A DNA stretch of 64,000 nt. Source: Microbacterium timonense (GTDB lineage Bacteria; Actinomycetota; Actinomycetes; Actinomycetales; Microbacteriaceae). The stretch lies in contig NZ_OLMV01000002.1 of the NCBI RefSeq assembly GCF_900292075.1, positions 704,223 through 768,222 of the forward strand. Reading direction: 5' to 3'. Of the stretch, positions 44,780 to 53,282 are shown piece after piece. Position 1 is the stretch's first letter. Each line of letters starts with the position of its first letter. The notes below the pieces were generated by a model. It searched no databases. It was not told the DNA's origin and was given only the letters and a program-made list of their open reading frames with translations. A program made the translations under genes and the position numbers.

Positions 44780-45170
44780 CGCGCACCTCCTTGACGTCCT
44801 GGGCGATCGATTGGACGGGGTTCTTGCGCTCCCCGATCTTGCGGAAGCGGAGGATGCCGAGGAGCGCCAGCACGGCGGTCACGACGAGCATCGCGACGAA
44901 CACGACAAGCGCCGACAGCCACACCGGCCACCATGACGACAGACCGGCGATCACGAATGTGCCGAGGACCGGCACCGACCAGAACAGCACGAACAGCGCC
45001 GCGAAGACCCACACCGCCCCCCATCCGCCGTCTTTCGCGGTGCGGGCGAGCCACGCCTTCGCGGCGTCGATCTCGGCGATGACGAGATTGCGGATCAGCT
45101 CGGGGATCTCACCGAGCAGGGTCAGCAGGCTGTCGTCCGCGCGATCGCGGAAGCCACGGGGGCTGGTCAT
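44769..45170 (-). CDS. Holin-X / DUF1469-like membrane protein
   Basis: A 133-residue protein with LLTLLGEIPELIRNLVIAEIDAAKAWL, the amphipathic start of actinobacterial holin-X (phage holin family, DUF1469) proteins, and two membrane helices (WVFAALFVLFWSVPVLGTFVIAG, LSALVVFVAMLVVTAVLALLGI). Despite the name such genes are ordinary chromosomal envelope genes. Four bases separate it from the YtxH-like gene, so it forms a three-gene unit. Confidence 0.82.
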   Translation of the reverse strand: MTSPRGFRDRADDSLLTLLGEIPELIRNLVIAEIDAAKAWLARTAKDGGWGAVWVFAALFVLFWSVPVLGTFVIAGLSSWWPVWLSALVVFVAMLVVTAVLALLGILRFRKIGERKNPVQSIAQDVKEVRDEL

Positions 45171-45174
45171 CAGC

Positions 45175-45561
45175 TCAGGCCCCGCCGCGGCCGTCGGCCG
45201 CCTGGTCGACGGCGTCGTCCACGGCGTCCTTCACGGCCTGCGCCGAGGTCTGCGCAGCGCGCCCGAGGTCATCGCGGGACTCGTCGCCCGCCTTGAGGGC
45301 TGCGTCGAGCTTCTGGCCGGGGGTGCCCTTCGCACCGGCGGCCTGGACGACCTTGACGGCGGAGTCCCACAGCGTCGACGGCAGCGCCATCGCCTGGGAC
45401 TTCGCGAAATCCTTGACCTTTCCGACCTGCTCCTGGACGGGGTCCATGTTCCACACTTTGAGCCACTGCGTCTTGATCTGCTCGTAGCGTTCGCGGCCCG
45501 CTCGCGTACCGAGCACATACCCGATCGCAAGTCCGACGACGAGTCCTGCCTTGCCCCTCAT
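45175..45561 (-). CDS. YtxH-like membrane-tethered protein
   Basis: A 128-residue protein with a short hydrophobic start containing GKAGLVVGLAIGYVLGTRAGRERYEQI, typical of YtxH-domain proteins, followed by a long Ala/Asp-rich helical tail (ESRDDLGRAAQTSAQAVKDAVDDAVDQ). Probably a stress or envelope protein; function unknown. First gene of the unit with the holin-X- and DUF3618-like genes. Confidence 0.78.
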   Translation of the reverse strand: MRGKAGLVVGLAIGYVLGTRAGRERYEQIKTQWLKVWNMDPVQEQVGKVKDFAKSQAMALPSTLWDSAVKVVQAAGAKGTPGQKLDAALKAGDESRDDLGRAAQTSAQAVKDAVDDAVDQAADGRGGA

Positions 45562-45661
45562 GAGGTCTCCTCACGCTCGGTGGTGCACCTGACGACCCTC
45601 CCAGGGTAGCCCCGTATGCCGATTCCGGCATCCACCCTTGACACCGCTCCCGGCGGCGTGC

Positions 45662-47131
45662 TCACTGCGGCTGCGAGCCGCCCCACAGCACGCGCCGACG
45701 CAGACTGTCGGCCTCGTCGTGGGCGTCCGTGACCACCTGCGCCAGCCCGCTTCCCGCCAGCCACGCGCCGATCACCGCCAGACCGGGAGCCTCGCCGGCG
45801 GCGGCCCGCACCTGCGCGGCCCGATCCCTCATCCCCAGAGCAGAGGCGGGCGGAACGAGCGTGAACCGCGTGCGCTGCGCGCCGACGAGCCGGGTGGCGT
45901 CCAGCGGGACGCCGAGAAGGGCGGATGCCTCATCCAGAGCGATGCCGACGGCATCGGCGTCCGAGACCGCGGCGATCGCGGGCGGATCTGCGGGCCCTCC
46001 GAACGCGACCCGGAGGACGTGGCGCCCCGCGCCGGCCTCTCGGGCCACCCATTCCCAGCGTGCGCTCTCGTGCACGAGGCCGGTCGCCCGCCGTGGACCG
46101 CCGGGCATCGCGTGCACGTGCGCCCCCCGCGGGGGCGCGTCGAGCTCCGGCGCATCGACGACGACCGTGACGACCTCCCGCGCGATGCCCCCCGGCGCCG
46201 TGCCCGCGAGGCCCACACTCGGGACCGCCGGCGCCAGGAGCGCGCGGGCGGCGCTCTCGTCGGTCGCCACGATGACGGCGTCGGCCCGCAGCGTGTCACC
46301 GCCGTCAGGTGCGTCCAGCTGCACCGTCCACGCGCCGTCGCGGCGGGCCAGGCTCGTGACGCGCGCTCCGGTGATGACGGCCGCGTCGCGCTCGCCCAGC
46401 CGGTCCGTGATGCCGGCGACGAGCTGCGGCATCCCACCCTCGAGTCCCTCGATCGCGGGGCCGGTGGCGCCGACGCGCACGTCGGCCACCGCACCGCCCA
46501 ATGAGCCGGTGCGGGTCAGCGCCGTGTTCAGCCCGGGGGCGGCGATCTCCACGTCGACGTCGTCAGGGAGGACGCCGAAGCGGTCGATGGTGAGCGGTGC
46601 GACGAGCCGGTCCAGCACCTTCGCGCCCATTCGCCGGCGCACCAGCCGACCGAGGCTCCGCTCGGCGCCGATCGTCAGCGGAGGGCGCACACGGTCGAGG
46701 TAGGCCCGCCAGGTGCCGTCCCAGCCGATGATGCGCCGCACGTCTTCGTCCCAGGGATTGGCGGGGATGCCGATCACCTGTTCGACCGGCAGCGGCCCGG
46801 CGGCATCCCGGGGAAGTCCGGCGATCCACTCGCGGTCATCGCGCGGACGGACGATGACGGCGCCGGGCAGCACCTCCTCGACGAGCCGGCGCACCACGCC
46901 GCCCCGGGTGGACCAGCAGGTGGCCCCGGTCTCCAGCTGCATGCCGGCGACGGTCGTCGTGCCGATGACGCCGCCCAGTCGATCGGACGCTTCGACGAGC
47001 GTCACGGCCATGCCGACCTTGGCGCACTCCCACGCCGCGACGAGCCCGGCGATCCCGCCGCCGACGACGACGACGCGCGTGTGCCGGGCGTGGTCGACCA
47101 GCTCCTGGAACGGTTCGGAGGCGTCGGTCAC
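45662..47131 (-). CDS. hemY: Protoporphyrinogen / coproporphyrinogen oxidase, HemY type
   Basis: A 489-residue flavoprotein. FAD motif RVVVVGGGIAGLVAAWECAKVGMAVTLVEASDRLGGVI; GMQLETGATCW; GGMPQLVAGITDRLG; and the closing GLAVIGAWLAGSGLAQVVTDA, all as in HemY. In Gram-positive haem synthesis it oxidises coproporphyrinogen III. I chose GTG 47131 because GGGAGG lies nine bases upstream; ATG 47140 directly abuts that site. It is divergent from the DNA glycosylase. Confidence 0.87.
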   Translation of the reverse strand: MTDASEPFQELVDHARHTRVVVVGGGIAGLVAAWECAKVGMAVTLVEASDRLGGVIGTTTVAGMQLETGATCWSTRGGVVRRLVEEVLPGAVIVRPRDDREWIAGLPRDAAGPLPVEQVIGIPANPWDEDVRRIIGWDGTWRAYLDRVRPPLTIGAERSLGRLVRRRMGAKVLDRLVAPLTIDRFGVLPDDVDVEIAAPGLNTALTRTGSLGGAVADVRVGATGPAIEGLEGGMPQLVAGITDRLGERDAAVITGARVTSLARRDGAWTVQLDAPDGGDTLRADAVIVATDESAARALLAPAVPSVGLAGTAPGGIAREVVTVVVDAPELDAPPRGAHVHAMPGGPRRATGLVHESARWEWVAREAGAGRHVLRVAFGGPADPPAIAAVSDADAVGIALDEASALLGVPLDATRLVGAQRTRFTLVPPASALGMRDRAAQVRAAAGEAPGLAVIGAWLAGSGLAQVVTDAHDEADSLRRRVLWGGSQPQ

Positions 47132-47193
47132 GGCATCCATCCTCCCATCCGTGTGCCGCAGCACCGTGGCCGCACGGGTGGGAGACTGGGGCC

Positions 47194-47790
47194 ATGACGC
47201 TCCACATCACGGGCGACGACGCCGCCGACCGACTGCTGACCGACGACCCGCTCGCCCTTCTCATCGGCATGCTGCTGGACCAGCAGGTCGCGATGGAGAC
47301 CGCCTTCGCCGGACCGCTGAAGATCTCGGAGCGGGCCGGCACTCTGGATGCCGCGGCTCTGGCGACGTTCGACGCCGACGCGTTCGCGGAGCTCTTCAAG
47401 GCCACACCCGCGGTGCACCGCTTCCCCGGTTCGATGGCCGCCCGGGTGCAGGCGCTCTGCGCGGCCATCGCCGAGGAGTGGGACGGCGACGCCTCGGCGA
47501 TCTGGCGCCGGCCGGCCGGAGACGGCGGGGCGCCGGACGGGGCGACCGTTCTCAAGCGCCTGAAGTCGCTGCCGGGATTCGGAGAGCAGAAGGCAAAGAT
47601 CTTCCTCGCGCTGTTGGGCAAGCAGTACGGGTACACCGGCGAAGGGTGGCGGGAGGCATCCGCCCCGTATGGAGAGGAAGGGTCGTTCCGCAGCGTCGCC
47701 GACATCGTCTCGCCGGACTCCCTCGCCAAGGTGCGCGAGCACAAGCGGGCGATGAAAGCCGCAGCCAAGTCAGCGCGAGGAGACGACTGA
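47194..47790 (+). CDS. HhH-GPD-type base-excision repair protein
   Basis: A 198-residue protein. LALLIGMLLDQQVAMETAFAGP resembles the glycosylase helix bundle and LKSLPGFGEQKAKIFLALLGKQYG is the helix-hairpin-helix with GPD-like loop. A catalytic Lys/Asp is not certain. The family acts on damaged bases or is structural only. The next gene starts at the shared base of TGATG. Confidence 0.85.
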   Translation: MTLHITGDDAADRLLTDDPLALLIGMLLDQQVAMETAFAGPLKISERAGTLDAAALATFDADAFAELFKATPAVHRFPGSMAARVQALCAAIAEEWDGDASAIWRRPAGDGGAPDGATVLKRLKSLPGFGEQKAKIFLALLGKQYGYTGEGWREASAPYGEEGSFRSVADIVSPDSLAKVREHKRAMKAAAKSARGDD

Positions 47791-48212
47791 TGAAGAAGTC
47801 GGGCGGCGACGTCGGCGAGTACCTCGCGGGCATCACCCCGGCCAAGCGGCAGCGGGATGCCGGCACCATGGTCGCGCTCATGCGCGAGATCACCGGGCGG
47901 GAGCCGGAGCTGTGGGGCACGATCGTCGGCTTCGGCTCGTGTCACTACCGCTACCCGACAGGAACGGAGGGCGATGCGCCGATCGCCGCGTTCGCACCGC
48001 GTCGGCAGGCGACGACGGTGTATCTGCTCGACACCGGCGCCCACGCCGCGCGGCTCGCGCGGCTCGGTCCGCATGAGACGGGTGCGGGCTGCCTCTATCT
48101 GAAAGACCTCGAGACCGTCGACACGGAGGTGCTCCGCGCCATCGTGGCCGAGGACTATCGCCGCGTCCTGGACGGCGACACCGGCGAGACGGTGTTCACG
48201 ATCCTGGACTGA
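47790..48212 (+). CDS. DUF1801 domain protein
   Basis: A 140-residue protein: VGEYLAGITPAKRQRDAGTMVALMREITGREPELWGTIVGFGSCHYRYPTG is the DUF1801 (YdhG-like) signature, and CLYLKDLETVDTEVLRAIV follows. Cytosolic, function not established. It shares the TGATG junction with the glycosylase gene, so both are translated together. Confidence 0.88.
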   Translation: MKKSGGDVGEYLAGITPAKRQRDAGTMVALMREITGREPELWGTIVGFGSCHYRYPTGTEGDAPIAAFAPRRQATTVYLLDTGAHAARLARLGPHETGAGCLYLKDLETVDTEVLRAIVAEDYRRVLDGDTGETVFTILD

Positions 48213-48245
48213 CGGGCGGGGTCGCACGCGCGGTCCTCCCCTTCA

Positions 48246-48296
48246 GGTGTCACGACGCGCCGCAACGTCGCCGGCGATACCGCGTGTCGTGACACC
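48246..48296. repeat. Intergenic palindrome upstream of the AfsR-like gene
   Basis: GGTGTCACGAC (48246-48256) and GTCGTGACACC (48286-48296) are perfect inverse copies, and the 29 bases between continue to pair partly, giving about 20 of 25 matches per arm. It lies 34 bases after the DUF1801 stop and 73 bases before the regulator start. Terminator, operator or repeat element are all possible. Confidence 0.65.
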
Positions 48297-48369
48297 CGAA
48301 CCACCACGCGGGCGGATGCCCCGGCCGGCGCATCCGGGAAGGCGGCGGGCGCGTCCTAAGGTGGACGAC

Positions 48370-51282
48370 GTGCGGCTGAGGTTCTTCGGAGGACTCGAGG
48401 CGGACGCCGACGGCGTCCCGATCGAGGTCCGCGGACGCGGCCAGCAGGCCCTGCTGTTCCGCCTGGCGCTGGATGCGGGCACGACGGTGTCGTACCGGGC
48501 GCTGGCCGAGGACATCTGGCCGGATGACGCGCCCGATGATCCGCGGGCCGCGCTCCACTCTCTCGCCTCGCGGCTGCGCCGGATGCTGCCGGACGGCGTG
48601 CTCGAGGCCGTGCCCGGCGGGTACCGGCTGAACCTCGACCGCGACGACGTCGACGTCGCGCGGTTCCAGGACGGTGTGGCCCGGGCGCGCCGCACGGACG
48701 ACTCGGTCGCAGCGTCCGCACAAGCGCGCAACGCGCTCGAACTGTGGCGCGGCGACCCGTGGACACCGGGTGCGGGATTCGACTGGGTCGTGCGCGACCT
48801 CCTCGAGGACCGCGCCCACGCCACGCGGATCGCCGCCGAGACGAGCCCGAGGACCGATACCAGAGGGATCGCCGGACCCTCGGCCCCGGCCACGACCACG
48901 CCGGCGGTCCCCGTCCCGGCGCCGCTCACCGCCCTGATCGGACGCGCAGCGGAGCTCGACCTCATCGACGCTCAGCTGCGGGCCGACCGCCTCGTCACTC
49001 TCATCGGTCCCGGCGGGGCAGGCAAGACGACGCTCGCGTTCGAGACCGCACGCCGCCGGCCGGGCTCGGTCGTCGTCGAACTCGCGCCCGCCGCACCGGG
49101 CGACGTGTGGGCGGCCGTCGCGGGCGCGGTCGGCCGCAGCATCCGCGTCGGAGAGCTGGTCTCCACCAGCGCACGGGACCGCGTGGCGGAGGCGCTGGCC
49201 GGACGGTCCCTTCTGATCGTGCTCGACAACTGCGAGCACGTCTCGGCGGAGGCGGCGGCCGTCGCCGTCGACCTGCTCGGCATCGTGCCGGGTTCACGCA
49301 TCCTGGCGACGAGCCGCGAGCCGCTGGGACTCGCGGGCGAGGCCTTCGTGGATCTGGGTCCGCTTCCCGGCGAGGACGCACGCGAGCTGTTCGCCCGACG
49401 GGTGCGCGCGGCGCGGGGACACCCTCCGACACCCGACGAGCAGGTGGCGGCGGAGCGCATCGTGTCACGCCTGGACGGCTTGCCGCTCGCGCTCGAGCTC
49501 GCCGCCGCGAAATCCCGCACCCTGACGCTGGCCGAGATCGATGAAGGACTCGACGACAGGTTCGCGCTCCTGGCGACCGGGCCGCGGTCGGTCGAGCCCC
49601 GGCACCAGACCCTCCGAGCGCTCATCGACTGGAGCTGGGAGACGCTGACGGATGCCGAGCGCACGGCTCTGCTGACGGTCGCGGTCTTCCCCGACGGGGT
49701 CGATGCCCGCGACATCCGGGTCGTCGGCGCCGCGTTCGAGGTCGGGCCCGAGGCCTTCGAGGCGCTCGTGGACAAGTCGCTCGTGCGCCGCGTCGACGGC
49801 CGGCTGCGCATGCTCGAGACCGTGCGCGAGTACGGTATCGACAGGCTGCGGAGCCAACGGCGTGAGAGCGACTTCCGTGCCCGACAGGCTCGTGCGATGG
49901 CGACGCTCGCCGAGCGGGAGGACGCCAGGCTGCGGGGGCCCGGCGTGCGTGAGGGGCTCGCCTGGTTCGACGCCGACGAGGAGAACCTCACCGCCGCGAT
50001 GCGTGCGTGCACCGAGCAGCCCGGGCTCGGCGCCGTCGGCGTGCGACTCGTGCGCGCGTCGCTGTGGACCTGGCTCATGCGCGAGCGGTTCGACGACCTG
50101 CAGGCCGGCATCCGCCGGTTCGGCGACGCCGCAGCGGACCTGGATTCCGAGGCGGCCGTCGTCGTCCGCGCGGTCGCCGCGCTGGGCACGGCGTTCGACC
50201 GCGACGGTCCCACACGAGACGGACTGGCCCTTCTCGACGAGGACGGTCCCCGCATCATCGCCGCCGCCGGAGTGCATCGCAGCGAGCTCACGGCGGTGCT
50301 GCCCCCGCTGCTGTCGGCGATCGGCGAGGCTGCCCGCGGGCATCGATCGGGCGTTCCGTGGTCGCGGGCGGTGCGCATCGGCGACGAGGGGCTCGATGGC
50401 GCGCCGGCGTGGTCGCGGGCCTTCCTCAGCATGCTGCGCTCCGCCATCGCGCAGAACTCCGGGGACACCGAGACCCTCGGCGTCGAGAGCGAGCGCGCGC
50501 TGTCCACCTTCCGCGAGCTCGGTGACGTCTGGGGCACCGCGTTCGCGAGTCAGATGCGGTCGGAGTGGCTTCAGCTCGCCGGGCGCCTGGAGGAGGCGCT
50601 GGCGGTCGCGGACTCGTCGACCGCCGCCCTGGAGGGGCTGACCTCGGTCGCCGACCTCATCCAGCAGCGGTCGACGAGCATCGGGCTGCTGCTGCGGCTG
50701 GGCCGGGTGGCCGAAGCCCGCGAGCGCCTGGCACAGACCCGCTCCCTCGCGATCGCGGCCGACTCGCCACGAGCCGCGGCACAGGCGGACATGGCCGCCG
50801 CCACCATCGAGATCGCGGTCGGCGACGGCTCGGCGGCGCTGAAGCACCTGGAGCGTGTCGACCTGGAGGTGGCACCCACCGTTCCCGAACAGCTCCTCGC
50901 GTGGTCCGGCTCCAAACGCGCCCAGGCCCTTCTTCTGCTCGGGCGTCTCGACGAGGCGCACGCCGCGCTGGCCGATGCTCTTCCGGCTGCAACGCGCAGC
51001 GGCGACCACCCCATCATCTCGGACGTCGTCATCTCCATTGCCGGCTGGCTGGCCGCAACGGGGCGCGAAGCGGATGCCCGTCGCGCACTGGCCTCCGCTG
51101 CGCGCCTGCGCGGCGGCTATGACGCCGGCGATCCCTTCCTCGTGGTGATGCGCCGCCGTGTCGGCGCGGAGGCGCTGACCCTGCCGCATCCGGCTGACGA
51201 CGACTCCCGCCCACGGGCGGAGGAGGCCGCCGACCGGCGAGAAGACGACGAGCTGGCCGTCCTGGCGGACTTCCTGCGCTGA
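48370..51282 (+). CDS. AfsR/SARP-like regulator with NB-ARC-type ATPase
   Basis: A 970-residue protein. Residues 1-85 form an OmpR-type winged helix (RLRFFGGLEADADG, YRALAEDIWPDDAPDDPRAALHSLASRLRRML), followed by a shortened BTAD segment to about 160. The ATPase has Walker A GPGGAGKTT at 213-221, LLIVLDNCEHVS, ILATSREPLG and GLPLALELAAAKS. The last 500 residues are TPR-like helices. Such proteins activate nearby exporter or secondary-metabolite genes. GTG 48370 lies seven bases after TAAGGT (leaderless). Convergent with drrAB, whose promoter carries 11-bp-phased repeats. Confidence 0.87.
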   Translation: MRLRFFGGLEADADGVPIEVRGRGQQALLFRLALDAGTTVSYRALAEDIWPDDAPDDPRAALHSLASRLRRMLPDGVLEAVPGGYRLNLDRDDVDVARFQDGVARARRTDDSVAASAQARNALELWRGDPWTPGAGFDWVVRDLLEDRAHATRIAAETSPRTDTRGIAGPSAPATTTPAVPVPAPLTALIGRAAELDLIDAQLRADRLVTLIGPGGAGKTTLAFETARRRPGSVVVELAPAAPGDVWAAVAGAVGRSIRVGELVSTSARDRVAEALAGRSLLIVLDNCEHVSAEAAAVAVDLLGIVPGSRILATSREPLGLAGEAFVDLGPLPGEDARELFARRVRAARGHPPTPDEQVAAERIVSRLDGLPLALELAAAKSRTLTLAEIDEGLDDRFALLATGPRSVEPRHQTLRALIDWSWETLTDAERTALLTVAVFPDGVDARDIRVVGAAFEVGPEAFEALVDKSLVRRVDGRLRMLETVREYGIDRLRSQRRESDFRARQARAMATLAEREDARLRGPGVREGLAWFDADEENLTAAMRACTEQPGLGAVGVRLVRASLWTWLMRERFDDLQAGIRRFGDAAADLDSEAAVVVRAVAALGTAFDRDGPTRDGLALLDEDGPRIIAAAGVHRSELTAVLPPLLSAIGEAARGHRSGVPWSRAVRIGDEGLDGAPAWSRAFLSMLRSAIAQNSGDTETLGVESERALSTFRELGDVWGTAFASQMRSEWLQLAGRLEEALAVADSSTAALEGLTSVADLIQQRSTSIGLLLRLGRVAEARERLAQTRSLAIAADSPRAAAQADMAAATIEIAVGDGSAALKHLERVDLEVAPTVPEQLLAWSGSKRAQALLLLGRLDEAHAALADALPAATRSGDHPIISDVVISIAGWLAATGREADARRALASAARLRGGYDAGDPFLVVMRRRVGAEALTLPHPADDDSRPRAEEAADRREDDELAVLADFLR

Positions 51283-51294
51283 AGCCCGCCCGCC

Positions 51295-51326
51295 CCGAGG
51301 CCCGCGGCGCGTGCCGCGGGCCTCGG
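51295..51326. terminator. Two-way terminator hairpin between regulator and drrB
   Basis: CCGAGGCCCGCGGC and GCCGCGGGCCTCGG are perfectly complementary (14 bp) around a GCGT loop. It starts 12 bases after the regulator stop and ends 8 bases before the drrB stop of the opposite strand, so it can serve both transcripts. Confidence 0.85.
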
Positions 51327-51334
51327 CATCCGTC

Positions 51335-52156
51335 TCACGCCTTGCGCATGTAGGCCCGGACGGTGAGCGGCGCGAAGACCGCCACGATGACGACCGCGCC
51401 GAGGAGTGCGGTGAAGACGTCGACCCCCACCGTCCCCTCGTTGACGAGGCCGCGCACCGCGGTGACCAGGTGCGATACCGGGTTGATGTCGACGAACCAC
51501 TGGAGCCAGCCGGGCATCGTGTCGGCGGGCACGAACGCGTTGGAGAGGAACGTCAACGGGAACAGGATGAGCATCGAGATGCCCTGGACGCTCGAGGCGG
51601 TGCGCGCGATGACGCCGAAGAAGGCGAAGATCCAGCTCATCGCCCACGAGCAGGCGATCACGAGCAGCCCCGCCGCGACCACGCCGGCCCAGCCGCCCCC
51701 GGGCCGGTAGCCCATGATGAAGCCCATCGTGAAGGTGAGGGTCGTCGCGATCGTGTAGCGGAGCGTGTCGGCCAGCAACGCGCCCGACAGCGGTGCGATG
51801 CGTGCGATGGGAAGGGAGCGGAACCGGTCGAACACGCCCTTGTCCATGTCTTCCCTCAGCTGGACGCCGGTGACGACCGACGTCGTGATCACGGTCTGGA
51901 CGAGGATTCCGGGGATGATGATCGGCAGGTAGTTCTGCACGTCGCCGGCGATCGCGCCGCCGAAGATGTACGTGAACATCAGCGTGAAGATGATCGGCTG
52001 CACCGTCACATCGATGAGCTGCTCGGGCGTGCGACGGATCTTCAGGATGCCGCGCCACGCCATCGTGAGCGTGTTCCGCAGGGTGAGCGCGAGGCTCGCG
52101 TGATTGGACAGGTGCCGCTCGCTCACGGGCGTGATGGGGGTGGCGATGGCGGTCAT
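51335..52156 (-). CDS. drrB: ABC-2 exporter permease, DrrB type
   Basis: A 273-residue membrane protein with six helices. RNTLTMAWRGILKIRRTPEQLIDVTVQPIIFTLMFTYIFGGAIAG and YLPIIIPGILVQTVITTSVVTGVQLREDMDKGVFDRFRSLPIARI are the DrrB hallmarks. It forms the channel of a drug or lipid exporter with DrrA, which overlaps its start by 4 bp. Confidence 0.9.
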   Translation of the reverse strand: MTAIATPITPVSERHLSNHASLALTLRNTLTMAWRGILKIRRTPEQLIDVTVQPIIFTLMFTYIFGGAIAGDVQNYLPIIIPGILVQTVITTSVVTGVQLREDMDKGVFDRFRSLPIARIAPLSGALLADTLRYTIATTLTFTMGFIMGYRPGGGWAGVVAAGLLVIACSWAMSWIFAFFGVIARTASSVQGISMLILFPLTFLSNAFVPADTMPGWLQWFVDINPVSHLVTAVRGLVNEGTVGVDVFTALLGAVVIVAVFAPLTVRAYMRKA

Positions 52157-53169
52157 GCGCGGACTCCTTCGAGGTCGTCGGCCGTCGCGTGCGCGGCAGC
52201 GTCGTCGTCCGGCACACCTCTGCCGGTGAGGGTCAGGAACACTTCGTCCAGCGTCGGCTGCTGCACGCTCAGCTCCTCGAGGTGAAGGCCCGACTCGCGG
52301 AAGGCGACGAGCAGGTCGGCGACCCGGTCCGGGTCGCTCATCGGAACGGTCAGCCGCGCCGCCTCGGGTGAGACGATCGCCGTCACTCCCAGCACGCGCG
52401 AGATCTCGCGCTGCGCTTCGGCGATGTCGGAGCCGGCCCGCAGTCGCAGGAGCAGTGAGGCCTGACCGACGGATGCCTTGAGCTCGAGGGCCGTCCCCTC
52501 GGCCACGACCGTGCCGCGGTCGATGACCGCGATGCGGTCGGCGAGCTGGTCGGCCTCGTCGAGGTACTGGGTGGTGAGCAGCACCGTCGAGCCGGTGGCG
52601 ACCAGGCGGCGGATCGTGTCCCACATCTGGCCGCGCGTGCGCGGGTCCAGGCCCGTCGTCGGCTCGTCCAGGAAGATGAGCGGCGGCTGGGCGATGAGGG
52701 ATGCCGCGAGGTCGAGCCGGCGGCGCATGCCTCCCGAGAACTTCGCCAAGGGACGGGTCGCGGCTTCGGTGAGCGAGAACTCCTCCAGAAGCTCGGCCGC
52801 CTTGCGCTTCGCGTCCCCGCGCGACAGCCCGAGCAGCCGCGCGAAGATGACGAGGTTCTCGGTGGCGGACAGCGTCTCATCGACGGACGCGAACTGGCCG
52901 GTGAGTCCGATGAGCTGTCGCACGATCTGCGCGTCGCGCACGACGTCGTAGCCGAAGATCTCGGCGCGGCCCGCGTCGGGCTTCAGAAGCGTGGCGAGCA
53001 TGCTGATGGTGGTGGTCTTGCCCGCGCCGTTGGGGCCGAGCACGCCGTAGACGGTGCCGGCTTCGACGGTCAGGTCGACCCCGTCGACCGCCCGATTGGT
53101 GCCGAAGCTCTTCACGAGGCCTTCGGCGCGGACCGCGGGCGTGCGGGATGCGGAACTGGTGATGGTCAT
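52153..53169 (-). CDS. drrA: ABC-2 exporter ATPase, DrrA type
   Basis: A 338-residue ATPase. Walker A GPNGAGKTT, AEIFGYDVVRDAQIVRQLIGLTGQFASVDE (DrrA Q loop), signature FSGGMRRRLDLAAS, Walker B LIFLDEPTTGLDPRTR, and the DrrA C-terminal region ending LDEVFLTLTGRG. Family members confer self-resistance to drugs or export lipids. It is preceded by phased CGCTGTCA repeats, and the AfsR-like gene lies just beyond drrB. Confidence 0.92.
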   Translation of the reverse strand: MTITSSASRTPAVRAEGLVKSFGTNRAVDGVDLTVEAGTVYGVLGPNGAGKTTTISMLATLLKPDAGRAEIFGYDVVRDAQIVRQLIGLTGQFASVDETLSATENLVIFARLLGLSRGDAKRKAAELLEEFSLTEAATRPLAKFSGGMRRRLDLAASLIAQPPLIFLDEPTTGLDPRTRGQMWDTIRRLVATGSTVLLTTQYLDEADQLADRIAVIDRGTVVAEGTALELKASVGQASLLLRLRAGSDIAEAQREISRVLGVTAIVSPEAARLTVPMSDPDRVADLLVAFRESGLHLEELSVQQPTLDEVFLTLTGRGVPDDDAAAHATADDLEGVRA

Positions 53170-53208
53170 GGGTTTCGCCTTTCGACGTCACCCAGCGTGC
53201 GCCGAGGG

Positions 53209-53269
53209 CGCTGTCAGACCGCTGTCACGGCATCCCGCCAGCCGTCAGTGCGCTGTCACCTCGCTGTCA
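53209..53269. promoter_or_regulatory. Five CGCTGTCA-type direct repeats phased at 11 bp (SARP-type operator)
   Basis: CGCTGTCA occurs at 53209, 53220, 53251 and 53262, and AGCCGTCA at 53240. The spacings are 11 (53209-53220), then 11 and 11 (53240-53251-53262). Read toward drrA the unit is TGACAGCG. SARP proteins bind heptamer direct repeats one helical turn apart near -35, and the nearest unit is 40 bases from the drrA start. The 113-bp gap between glyS and drrA holds little else. Confidence 0.75.
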
Positions 53270-53282
53270 CGCGGCGATCGGA

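Noticed and set aside
44769..45170. Holin-like gene as a sign of prophage
   Set aside because: No other phage gene is nearby, and holin-X-type proteins are normal actinobacterial envelope genes.
53209..53269. Possible CRISPR-like short repeats
   Set aside because: Units are 8 bases with 3-base spacers, far too short; 11-bp phasing fits an operator.
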